DNA of 64,000 nucleotides from NCBI GenBank assembly GCA_964627035.1, contig CAZVKN010000015.1:9648-73647 (forward strand). Direction: 5' to 3'. Position 1 is the stretch's first letter; each line of letters begins with the position of its first letter. This DNA comes from CAZVKN01 sp964627035 (lineage in GTDB: Bacteria; Electryoneota; AABM5-125-24; Hatepunaeales; Hatepunaeaceae). Position numbers and translations under genes: made by a program. A model generated the notes under the pieces. The model saw only the letters and a list, made by a program, of their open reading frames with translations. It was not told where the DNA came from and searched no databases. Below are positions 52,207-59,473 of this stretch, piece after piece.

Positions 52207-53043
52207 ATGGGATCCGGATCAAAGATGAGGCGAGTTCCGAAACCGAAAAAGAGTTTGGGACAATTTCTGCTGCGTGATCCGCAAATAGCACACGATATTG
52301 CAGCAGCCATCCCTTCAAACAGCCATGTCATCGAGATTGGACCCGGTGACGGGATGCTGACATCAGCACTTCTTGAGAGAGGTCATCATGTAATCGGAGT
52401 AGAAATTGACCTCGATATTATCAACAAGCTGCGCAGAAATATCAGCGATCACCGTTATTTCAAACTGATCGCCGGTGATTTCATGCAGATTGACTGGGAC
52501 GCCATTGCGGAAAAAGCCGACTTAAAAGATCAACTGGTTGTGACGGGTAACCTACCGTATCATCTGACCGGACCGATTCTGTTTAAGCTGTTCGATCAGA
52601 TAAGATCTGGAAGGAAGCCGTCTGTCAATCAGATTGTGATTATGGTTCAGCAGGAGGTCGCGCTGAGATTGACTGCAAAACATGGCAACCGCACATATTC
52701 CGGTCTCACTGTTCTCACACAATATCATGGATATCCTGAATACCTCTTTAAAGTACCAGCAGATCAGTTCTACCCGAAACCTCGAGTTGACGGAGGAGTG
52801 ATCAAAATCAGATTCAAGGATATGAAAGAGCTTCCAAATGTAGATTATGAGATGTTCAGAACGATTGTGCGTGGATGTTTTTCGCAGAGAAGAAAGATGA
52901 TGCGCAACACACTGGGTAGTGCAATTGAGTTGCATCCCGATTGGAAAAAGCTCGATTATGATTTTACACTCCGTCCGGAACAGTTTTGTCTTGATCAGTT
53001 TGTCAATTTGACTCATGACCTGATAAACCTTTCAGAGAAGTAG
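52207..53043 (+). CDS. rsmA: 16S rRNA dimethyladenosine transferase (RsmA/KsgA)
   Basis: Dimethylates A1518 and A1519 of 16S rRNA. The 278-residue protein contains KKSLGQFLLRDPQIA, VIEIGPGDGMLTSALLERG (SAM motif I), VIGVEIDLDI, GNLPYHLTGPILFKL (motif IV, with NLPYH for the common NLPYN) and the YPKPRVDGGV C-terminal motif. The first ATG is 1 nt after the previous stop; a second ATG at 52225 starts nearer the conserved part. Confidence 0.96.
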   Translation: MGSGSKMRRVPKPKKSLGQFLLRDPQIAHDIAAAIPSNSHVIEIGPGDGMLTSALLERGHHVIGVEIDLDIINKLRRNISDHRYFKLIAGDFMQIDWDAIAEKADLKDQLVVTGNLPYHLTGPILFKLFDQIRSGRKPSVNQIVIMVQQEVALRLTAKHGNRTYSGLTVLTQYHGYPEYLFKVPADQFYPKPRVDGGVIKIRFKDMKELPNVDYEMFRTIVRGCFSQRRKMMRNTLGSAIELHPDWKKLDYDFTLRPEQFCLDQFVNLTHDLINLSEK

Positions 53044-53080
53044 GCTATGTATCGCTACGAAATCTGATACTCTCATCTGA

Positions 53081-53271
53081 CGAGCTGCCGGTTCATCATT
53101 AACGATAGTAATTGTTTTCGCTGCAACCATCGGAGGGATTGTCCCGTTGGTTCTAAAGCGTTTTGGGATGGATCCGGCGTGGCGAGCGGTCCGTTCATTA
53201 CAACAACCAATGATATACTTGGACTCCTGATCTATCTCGCGATTGCGTCTGCAATGCTTTACAACATCTGA
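53081..53271 (+). pseudogene. mgtE: Remnant of the magnesium transporter mgtE (3' end, frameshifted)
   Basis: Two adjacent frames together spell the C-terminus of an MgtE-type transporter. Frame 1 (from 53081) reads TIVIVFAATIGGIVPLVLKRFGMDPA, quoted in parts: VFAATIGGIVPLVLKRF, GMDPA. Near 53177-53182 the match jumps to the second frame, VASGPFITTTNDILGLL followed by IYLAIASAML to the stop at 53269-53271. KR.G.DPA.ASGPF is the conserved Mg2+-path segment of MgtE. There is no upstream body of the gene: a TGA closes frame 1 at 53078, and rsmA precedes directly. So only about 60 codons remain, with a frameshift. An intact mgtE may exist elsewhere. Confidence 0.8.
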
Positions 53272-53356
53272 TTGTATGTTGACAGTTGACAGACCCACAG
53301 TAAATGTGTGATGATGGCTTGACTATCGAATTTGAACAATGCTATATTGCTATGTT

Positions 53357-53812
53357 ATGAAAATAAATATCTCAAAGATGCAGGATGGTCTGACGGAATG
53401 GAGCACGGAGTGCAATCCAGCCGACATAGAGCTTGACCCGATGCAATTCAATCAACCGCTTTCGGTGGATTTGAAGGCTGAGAAAAGAAGCGGGAAAGTC
53501 GAGCTTTCTATTGATATTCACGCATCTGGGGATTTTCTATGCAGTAGGTGTGGTGAAGAATTAAACACTAAAATTAAGGGTAGCAGTTCCGTACTTTTCA
53601 TGCAAAGAGAGCAGCCTCTGCCTGATGAAATGCAGGGTGATGAAGTGCGGTCATTTTTACCAGGTGAGATTGAGCTTGACATATCAACCGATGTGCGGGA
53701 TGCTGTGATGATTTCGATGCCGATGAGGATGCTTTGCGATGATGACTGTAAAGGTCTCTGTCCTTCATGCGGAGTTAATCTAAACAACGAGTCCTGCGAC
53801 TGTAAGGAATAG
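53357..53812 (+). CDS. DUF177 (YceD-like) protein
   Basis: A 151-residue protein of the DUF177 family, which in bacteria and plastids acts in 23S rRNA or ribosome assembly. It has CSRCGEEL in the middle and LCDDDCKGLCPSCGVNLN near the end, giving two cysteine pairs that could bind zinc. It precedes rpmF as it usually does. The ATG at 53339 gives six more residues; the ATG at 53357 starts at MKINISK and is preferred. A repeat copy separates it from rpmF. Confidence 0.9.
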   Translation: MKINISKMQDGLTEWSTECNPADIELDPMQFNQPLSVDLKAEKRSGKVELSIDIHASGDFLCSRCGEELNTKIKGSSSVLFMQREQPLPDEMQGDEVRSFLPGEIELDISTDVRDAVMISMPMRMLCDDDCKGLCPSCGVNLNNESCDCKE

Positions 53813-53845
53813 TGCTTGCTTGCATTAAGATAGATAACAATTATC

Positions 53846-53899
53846 TGTAGTCGGACTTGTCTCAAGCCCGACGTCGTAGCTGAGACAACCATGACTACA
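53846..53899. repeat. Double-hairpin dispersed repeat, copy E (decayed type 1)
   Basis: TGTAGTCGGACTT-gtctc-AAGCCCGAC followed by GTCGTAGCT-gagac-AACCATGAC and TACA. The complementary loops are intact, but each stem has mismatches. It lies between the DUF177 gene and rpmF, another operon that is usually continuous. Confidence 0.82.
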
Positions 53900-53953
53900 A
53901 AGCAATGCTCGTTTAGCATTCTTAAAAGTCTATACTAATAATTTGGAATATAA

Positions 53954-54136
53954 ATGGCTGTAGCACAAAATAAAACTTCAAGAGCTAAACGTGACAAAAG
54001 GCGTAGTCATCATCATTTAACTGCGCCGACAGTGATGGAGTGTCCTGAATGTCACAACTTGAAATTGCCTCATATTGCCTGTCCGAGTTGCGGTTTCTAC
54101 AAAGGTCGGCAGGTTGTTAAACCGCGCGAAGCGTAA
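53954..54136 (+). CDS. rpmF: 50S ribosomal protein L32 (zinc-binding form)
   Basis: A 60-residue bL32: MAVAQNKTSRAKRDKRRSHH at the N-terminus, then the zinc knuckles ECPECHN and CPSCGFYKGRQVV. The presence of both CxxC pairs marks the zinc-dependent form. It precedes plsX in the conserved DUF177-rpmF-plsX order. Its TAA stop is in the same frame as plsX. Confidence 0.96.
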   Translation: MAVAQNKTSRAKRDKRRSHHHLTAPTVMECPECHNLKLPHIACPSCGFYKGRQVVKPREA

Positions 54137-54151
54137 AGCGAGGTACAGGTC

Positions 54152-55192
54152 ATAGGCAGACCGAGAGTTGCGGTAGATCTATTCGGTGGAGATAGCGCTC
54201 CACAGGTTGTTGTGAACGGTGTTTTCCGAGCACTTAGTGATCCGTCCATTGAGGGTGATATCGTTCTGATTGGCAACAGAGAAGCAGCAATTCAACAGTT
54301 GGTTGACGATCTGCCAGACTGCGAGTTCATTGACGTACCGGATCATTCAGAGAAGATAAAAGCTGATCCTCTCTCGGCGGGAAGCGTCAGCGATTCAGCG
54401 ATTCGTACTGCGTTGAGGATGCACAGAGATGGTGACATTGATGCGGTAATATCCGCAGGATCAACCGGTGCTCAGGTGGTTGCTTCGATTGAAGAGCTGG
54501 ACAAATGCCCCGGAATCACCAGACCGGCAATCGGAACTTTTCTTCCGACAGCAAAAGAACAACTGTTTCTTCTTGATGTCGGTGGAAGCTTGGTTGCTAC
54601 ACCGCATCAGTTGGTTCAGTTTGCGGTTATGGGGCATGTATATGCGAGCCAGATACGCAGATTGCCTGAACCACGCATCGGTGTGTTGAACGTTGCTCGT
54701 GAGAGTAATCTCGGTGAGAGAAATGCAATTGAAGCGCATAGCTTACTCTCGGACAGCGGGTTCAACTTCATAGGATTTGTAGAAGCAAGGGATATTCTTG
54801 CCGGAGTAGCGGATGTTGTGGTTACGAATGGGTTTGTCGGTAACAGTCTTTTGAAATTTCTCGAAGGTCTGCCGATTTTGATGCGCAAGTTTTGTGAAGA
54901 TGATATGATCCGCAAGATTGAGAAAAAGCTCGATTACCAGTCAAACGGCGGTGAACCGCTGCTTGGGGTGAACGGGCTTTCGATGGTCTGTCATGGAGCG
55001 TCAACTGCAACCGCAATCGCTGCGTCCATAAAAAAAAGTTTTCATTTAGCGCCGTTGAAACTGCACGAAAAGCTGGAATCTTTCCTCGTTGACAAATTTG
55101 CCAGCTATTTCAGTCAGGTAAAATACTTACGTTCTTTCCGTCGCTCATTTAAGTGGTTCTTTGAACAGAGCGAGTCGGATAATAAACATTAA
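54152..55192 (+). CDS. plsX: Phosphate acyltransferase PlsX, non-canonical start
   Basis: Transfers acyl groups from acyl-ACP to phosphate, making acyl phosphate for phospholipid synthesis. The N-terminal motif RVAVDLFGGDSAPQVVV lies upstream of the first GTG (54212), so that GTG start would remove the conserved GGD motif. Between the rpmF stop (54134-54136) and the motif there is no ATG, GTG or TTG in this frame. The best candidate is an ATA at 54152, eight nt after GAGG, giving 346 residues and an N-terminus MGRPRVAVD, the normal form. Further motifs: AVISAGSTGAQV, RPAIGTFLP, LLDVGGSLVATPHQLVQFA, GVADVVVTNGFVGN. It is followed by acpP and fabF. Confidence 0.9.
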   Translation: MGRPRVAVDLFGGDSAPQVVVNGVFRALSDPSIEGDIVLIGNREAAIQQLVDDLPDCEFIDVPDHSEKIKADPLSAGSVSDSAIRTALRMHRDGDIDAVISAGSTGAQVVASIEELDKCPGITRPAIGTFLPTAKEQLFLLDVGGSLVATPHQLVQFAVMGHVYASQIRRLPEPRIGVLNVARESNLGERNAIEAHSLLSDSGFNFIGFVEARDILAGVADVVVTNGFVGNSLLKFLEGLPILMRKFCEDDMIRKIEKKLDYQSNGGEPLLGVNGLSMVCHGASTATAIAASIKKSFHLAPLKLHEKLESFLVDKFASYFSQVKYLRSFRRSFKWFFEQSESDNKH

Positions 55193-55211
55193 TCTTATTT
55201 TGAGGAGTACT

Positions 55212-55448
55212 ATGTCTGCAAGCGAAGATCGAGTTCGTGAAATCATAATAGAGCAACTGGGAGTTGACGCAGAGAAAGTAACACCGGAAGCATCATTTGT
55301 AGATGATCTCGGTGCCGATTCACTTGACACTGTTGAGTTGGTCATGGCATTTGAAGAAGAGTTTGATATTGAGATTCCCGATGAGGAAGCGGAGAAGTTA
55401 ACCACCGTCGGTGCATCTTATGAATACCTGAAGACCAAGCTTTCCTAA
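55212..55448 (+). CDS. acpP: Acyl carrier protein
   Basis: A 78-residue ACP: the phosphopantetheine serine lies in LGADSLDTVELVMAFEEEF (about residue 37). The acidic helices and length are standard. The ATG at 55212 follows GAGGAG by 5 nt; a longer reading frame from 55161 overlaps plsX and is not used. It carries fatty-acid intermediates for FabF and PlsX. Confidence 0.97.
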   Translation: MSASEDRVREIIIEQLGVDAEKVTPEASFVDDLGADSLDTVELVMAFEEEFDIEIPDEEAEKLTTVGASYEYLKTKLS

Positions 55449-55452
55449 ATCA

Positions 55453-56706
55453 GTGACACGTACTTACACTCCGAGACGGGTGGTTGTCACCGGAATTGGT
55501 ACAATCACTCCCATCGGCAGCACTAAGGAATCGTTCTGGGACAGTCTGAAAAACGGTAAGGGTGGTATCGATACGATAACACGCTTCGATACCTCAGAAT
55601 ACCCGGTGCACATAGCCGCCGAGGTTAACGATTTTGATCCATTAGACTTCGTTAACAAGCGGGAAGCCCGCCACATGGATCTGTTCACCCGGTACGCAAT
55701 GGGAGCTGGAATTCAGGCGGTCAATGACTCAGCGATTGATTTTGACAAATGTAACAGGGATCGTGTCGGTGTGATTATCGGTTCGGGTATCGGTGGAATG
55801 GGAGTTTACGAGGAGCAGCTTCGCAAACTGATGAATCGTGGTCCACGTCGTGTCAGTCCTTTCTTTATCCCGATGCTGATCTCAGATATAGCCGCCGGGC
55901 AGCTTTCTATCCGTTACAATCTTCGTGGTCCCAACTACGCAACAATCTCAGCATGTGCGACTTCAGGACACTCAATCGGGTGTGCCATGAAAGCAATTCG
56001 CTATGGAGATGCTGATGTCGTTCTGACCGGTGGAACCGAAGCCCCGATTGTTCCGACCGGACTGAGTGGGTTCTGCGCTCTGAAGGCACTATCAACCCGC
56101 AATGACGATCCTCAAAAAGCCTCGAGACCCTTTGATGCGGAGCGCGACGGCTTCATTATGGGTGAGGGTGCCGGTATGCTCTTGCTTGAAGAGTTGGAAC
56201 ATGCACTTAAGCGCAATGCCCACATATACGGGGAAGTCGCCGGCGTCGGATTTACAGGGGATGCACACCATATCACTGCACCACCGGAAGACGGTCACGG
56301 TGCGGTCAGGTCAATGAAGGTTGCACTGGAAGATGCCGAGTTGGAAATTGAACAGATTGACTATATCAATGCGCACGGTACTTCGACACCGCTGAATGAC
56401 AAGTCTGAAACTAGCGCAATTCGTCAACTGTTCGGTGACCGGGCTGACGAGTTGATGGTCAGTTCATCGAAGTCAATGCACGGACATCTGTTGGGTGCCG
56501 CCGGTGCAGTTGAGCTTATTGTAACCCTTTTGGCAATAGAAAATGAGCTAATTCCGCCAACGATCAACTATGAAGTTCCTGATCCTGACTGTGATCTTGA
56601 CTATGTGCCGAATATGGCTCGCAAGGCAAAGATTGATGCTGCACTAAGCAACACTTTTGGGTTTGGCGGGCACAATGCGACCATAGCGGTAAAGCGTTTT
56701 ATCTAA
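55453..56706 (+). CDS. fabF: 3-oxoacyl-ACP synthase II
   Basis: Condenses malonyl-ACP with acyl-ACP in fatty-acid elongation. The 417-residue thiolase-fold enzyme has RRVVVTGIGTITPIG, the catalytic cysteine in ISACATSGHS, the histidines in NAHGTSTPLND and SMHGHLLGAAG, and the C-terminal NTFGFGGHNA. The start is GTG four bases after acpP. Genes plsX-acpP-fabF-rnc follow one another without terminators. Confidence 0.97.
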   Translation: MTRTYTPRRVVVTGIGTITPIGSTKESFWDSLKNGKGGIDTITRFDTSEYPVHIAAEVNDFDPLDFVNKREARHMDLFTRYAMGAGIQAVNDSAIDFDKCNRDRVGVIIGSGIGGMGVYEEQLRKLMNRGPRRVSPFFIPMLISDIAAGQLSIRYNLRGPNYATISACATSGHSIGCAMKAIRYGDADVVLTGGTEAPIVPTGLSGFCALKALSTRNDDPQKASRPFDAERDGFIMGEGAGMLLLEELEHALKRNAHIYGEVAGVGFTGDAHHITAPPEDGHGAVRSMKVALEDAELEIEQIDYINAHGTSTPLNDKSETSAIRQLFGDRADELMVSSSKSMHGHLLGAAGAVELIVTLLAIENELIPPTINYEVPDPDCDLDYVPNMARKAKIDAALSNTFGFGGHNATIAVKRFI

Positions 56707-56710
56707 ACGT

Positions 56711-57487
56711 ATGTCTGTGATCCGTCTCTTACGAAGAATATTCATAGGATCTAAAAAGCAGTACAAATCCCTGCATGAATTAGAGAGTGTTATCGGATAC
56801 CGATTCAGGGATATTGGGCTGCTAAGGCAGGCTCTTACGCATCGTTCGATTTTATCCGAGACCGGTGAGGATTACTGCGATGCTAATGAGATTATGGAGT
56901 TTCTCGGCGATGCTGTTTTAGAACTGATTGTCGTGGAATTTCTGGTCAGGAAATTTCCGAAATACAGAGAAGGTGAATTAAGCCGACTCAAGTCAATTCT
57001 CGTCAGCGGAAAGGAGTTAAGGGAGGTTGCGCTGAAAATTGACATTGGTCGGTTTATTCTTCTGAGTCAAAATGAAGAGCGTAACGGAGGTCGCAGCCGG
57101 GGTTCCATCCTGAAAGATGCGATGGAGGCTCTAATTGCTGCTATTTATTTTGACAGTGGTATCGGATCAGCGAGGAAGTTCGTAAACAGATGGATTTTAA
57201 CACGTGTGGACGAACTTGTCCGTCTGAGGGAAGACCCGAACTACAAAAGTCAACTGTTGGAATTTGCACAGGCACATGGAGTTCCGGCTCCGATATACAA
57301 TGTGACAGCCGAGCAAGGACCTGATCACAACAAACGATTTGATGTTGAAGTCGTGGTTGATGGAGCAGTGATTGGTGTCGGATGGGGGAGAAGCAAAAAG
57401 TCTGCGCAACAGGAGGCTGCCGCAAATGCAATGCCGCGACTAACCGAATTGTACAAAGACGATAGTAAAAGCACAGAAATAAATTAG
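56711..57487 (+). CDS. rnc: Ribonuclease III
   Basis: Cleaves double-stranded RNA, including rRNA precursors. Residues 20-165 form the RNase III domain with NEIMEFLGDAVLELIV (signature with the metal-binding Glu and Asp), a usual NERLEF variant, and KDAMEALIAAIYFD. The C-terminal double-stranded RNA-binding domain (about 175-245) has YKSQLLEFAQAHGVPAP and GRSKKSAQQEAAANAM. The rnc gene follows fabF as in many bacteria. It could process the double-hairpin repeats in this window. Confidence 0.96.
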   Translation: MSVIRLLRRIFIGSKKQYKSLHELESVIGYRFRDIGLLRQALTHRSILSETGEDYCDANEIMEFLGDAVLELIVVEFLVRKFPKYREGELSRLKSILVSGKELREVALKIDIGRFILLSQNEERNGGRSRGSILKDAMEALIAAIYFDSGIGSARKFVNRWILTRVDELVRLREDPNYKSQLLEFAQAHGVPAPIYNVTAEQGPDHNKRFDVEVVVDGAVIGVGWGRSKKSAQQEAAANAMPRLTELYKDDSKSTEIN

Positions 57488-57495
57488 AGGATAAG

Positions 57496-58653
57496 GTGGA
57501 TTATTTCCTAACCGAACAGCAGCAGGAACTGAAAAAAATGGCACGACGAATTGCCGTTGAAAAGGTTAAACCGGTTGCTGCGAAACATGATAAGGACAGC
57601 ACATTTCCTTGGGACATGGTCGAGGAGTTCTCAAAAGCAGGATTTTTCAGCGTTTATATTCCGGAAGAGTATGGTGGTCTTGGTGGCGGGGTTATGGATC
57701 TGGTGATTGTCACTGAGGAGCTTTCACGCATCTGTGGGGGCATCTCCCTTGCGGTGGCTGCAACGGCATTGGGTACATTCCCAATTCTGCTCAGCGGTGA
57801 CGATGATCAAAAAGCCCGTTATCTACCCGATCTAATTACCGGTAAAACCCTCGCAGGATTTGGATTGACCGAGCCCAACGCGGGCAGCGATGCCGGAAGT
57901 ATACAGACAAAAGCCGAGCGTAGAGGTGAGAAATATATCCTGAACGGACTGAAGCACTTCATCACCAACGGTTCAGTAGCAAAAATTTACACCGTGATCG
58001 CAACCACCGATCCTTCGCGTGGTACGCGCGGTGCGAGCGCATTCATCGTTGAAGAAGGCTTTCCGGGCTTTAAGTATGGAAAGATTGAGGATAAACTTGG
58101 TATTCGTGCCTCAAAGACCAGTGAATTGATCTTTGAAGATTGCGAGGTTCCGGTTGAAAACCGCATCGGCCGTGAAGGAGAGGGGTTCAAGGTTGCCATG
58201 CGCACACTCGACCGTAGCCGTCCAGGTGTTGCATCTCAGGCACTGGGAATCGCTCAAGGTGCTTACGATCTGGCTGCCGAGTATGTTACCAAACGCGAGC
58301 AGTTTGGCAAATCAATATCTTCGTTTCAGGCAATTCAGTTCATGTTAGCGGACATGGCTTCTCAGATAGAAGCGGCACGTGCGCTGATATATTCTGTCGC
58401 TCGAATGATTGACAACGGCTATGAGAAGATCGCCAAGGAATCATCAATGTGTAAGCTGATTGCCAGTGATGTGGCGATGAAAGTCTCTACCGATGCTGTT
58501 CAGTTGTTCGGTGGATATGGCTACATGCACGACTATCCCATTGAGAAATTCATGCGGGATGCCAAGATCACGCAGATTTACGAAGGGACCAACCAGATTC
58601 TTAGGTCGGTAATCGGCAGAAACGTAGTGCGGGAAGCATCAAGAAGAAGATGA
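57496..58653 (+). CDS. Acyl-CoA dehydrogenase
   Basis: A 385-residue FAD enzyme that introduces the alpha-beta double bond into acyl-CoA. It shows AGFGLTEPNAGSDAGSIQT, the FAD-binding LKHFITNGSVAKIYTV region, LDRSRPGVASQALGIAQGA, REQFGKSISSFQAIQF and, near the C-terminus, QLFGGYGYMHDYPIEKFMRDAK and IYEGTNQI with the catalytic glutamate (IYEGT). A short/medium-chain or glutaryl/butyryl-type substrate is likely; chain length cannot be told. Start is GTG after AGAGGATAA. It follows rnc by 8 nt and a terminator follows. Confidence 0.94.
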   Translation: MDYFLTEQQQELKKMARRIAVEKVKPVAAKHDKDSTFPWDMVEEFSKAGFFSVYIPEEYGGLGGGVMDLVIVTEELSRICGGISLAVAATALGTFPILLSGDDDQKARYLPDLITGKTLAGFGLTEPNAGSDAGSIQTKAERRGEKYILNGLKHFITNGSVAKIYTVIATTDPSRGTRGASAFIVEEGFPGFKYGKIEDKLGIRASKTSELIFEDCEVPVENRIGREGEGFKVAMRTLDRSRPGVASQALGIAQGAYDLAAEYVTKREQFGKSISSFQAIQFMLADMASQIEAARALIYSVARMIDNGYEKIAKESSMCKLIASDVAMKVSTDAVQLFGGYGYMHDYPIEKFMRDAKITQIYEGTNQILRSVIGRNVVREASRRR

Positions 58654-58672
58654 ACCAAAGACTGGTACTATT

Positions 58673-58709
58673 AAATCGGTTACTTCAATGTGGAGTAGCC
58701 GATTTTTTT
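58673..58709 (+). terminator. Rho-independent terminator after acyl-CoA dehydrogenase
   Basis: AAATCGGTTACT pairs with AGTAGCCGATTT (one G-T pair) around a nine-base loop and runs into seven T. It ends the long acpP-fabF-rnc transcript. Confidence 0.85.
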
Positions 58710-58751
58710 GTAAGATAGTAACCCTAACTATTGAGTGATTGCTGATTGTGT

Positions 58752-58793
58752 GATTTGGTTTGGATGGCGGACTTTCAGTCCGCTCTCCAAATC
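58752..58793. repeat. Inverted repeat (CGGACTTTCAGTCCG type)
   Basis: GCGGACT-ttc-AGTCCGC is a perfect core; flanks TTTGGAT and CTCCAAA extend the stem with mismatches. No T tract. Probably a REP-like element, in the gap before the deacetylase. Confidence 0.55.
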
Positions 58794-58858
58794 GTTAATA
58801 CTTGACCGGCAGATGCCTGCAACGTATAATAGTTATCATCGGATAGCGGAACTGAATA

Positions 58859-59473
58859 TTGATCGCAGATATTTTCCCAAAAGTTGTATCCAAATTGATT
58901 CCGGATGTCATCAGCATGAGAGATGACAGCTATGTCTATCTCACGTTCGACGACGGTCCATCTCGTGATGTGTCATCAAATTTGATAGAAATGTTGAGTC
59001 AGTATGATGCAAAAGTCAGCTTCTTCTTCAGCGGTCAAAATGTAGAACACTATCCGGATCTTGTCGAGTTGGCTGCGAATGAGGGTCATACTATCTGTTC
59101 TCATGGATATTTGCACAACTCACTCTTGTTCTCCTCACATCGGACTATTCACACTGATCTTGAGAGAGCAAATCAAGTAATTTCAGATGCGGTAGCTCAG
59201 GATTATCCTATCAGGTATTTTCGCCCTCCATACGGCAGATTTGGCTTATCAGCATTGAGTGCGGTCAGGCAGCTACGCATGAAAATCGCCTTGTGGTCAT
59301 ATGCTCCACCTGACTTTAGAAATCTAACACCGGAACAGATCGCGAGGCGAACCGTCAAAAACGTCAAGCCGGGTGACATTGTGTTACTCCATGAAAGAAA
59401 GCCTACGCTTGAAGCGATGGAACAGATGATTGAAGGATTGTCGGAACGCGGATTGGAGCTGCGAGGTTTATGA
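58859..59473 (+). CDS. Polysaccharide deacetylase (NodB domain)
   Basis: A 204-residue metal-dependent deacetylase. The core has TFDDGPS (metal and catalytic aspartates), HGYLHNS (metal histidines), RYFRPPYGRF and GDIVLLHE, all in the NodB order. No signal peptide is visible, so it may act in the cytoplasm or be exported some other way. The start is TTG at 58859; an ATG at 58916 begins closer to the domain. The next gene overlaps by 4 nt (ATGA). Substrate unknown; cell-wall or capsule N-acetyl sugars are typical of the family. Confidence 0.88.
   Translation: MIADIFPKVVSKLIPDVISMRDDSYVYLTFDDGPSRDVSSNLIEMLSQYDAKVSFFFSGQNVEHYPDLVELAANEGHTICSHGYLHNSLLFSSHRTIHTDLERANQVISDAVAQDYPIRYFRPPYGRFGLSALSAVRQLRMKIALWSYAPPDFRNLTPEQIARRTVKNVKPGDIVLLHERKPTLEAMEQMIEGLSERGLELRGL

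Noticed and set aside
53044..53338. A minus-strand frame (53032-53298) in the rsmA-DUF177 gap
   Set aside because: It runs opposite the mgtE remnant and has no motif; the plus-strand remnant explains the region better.
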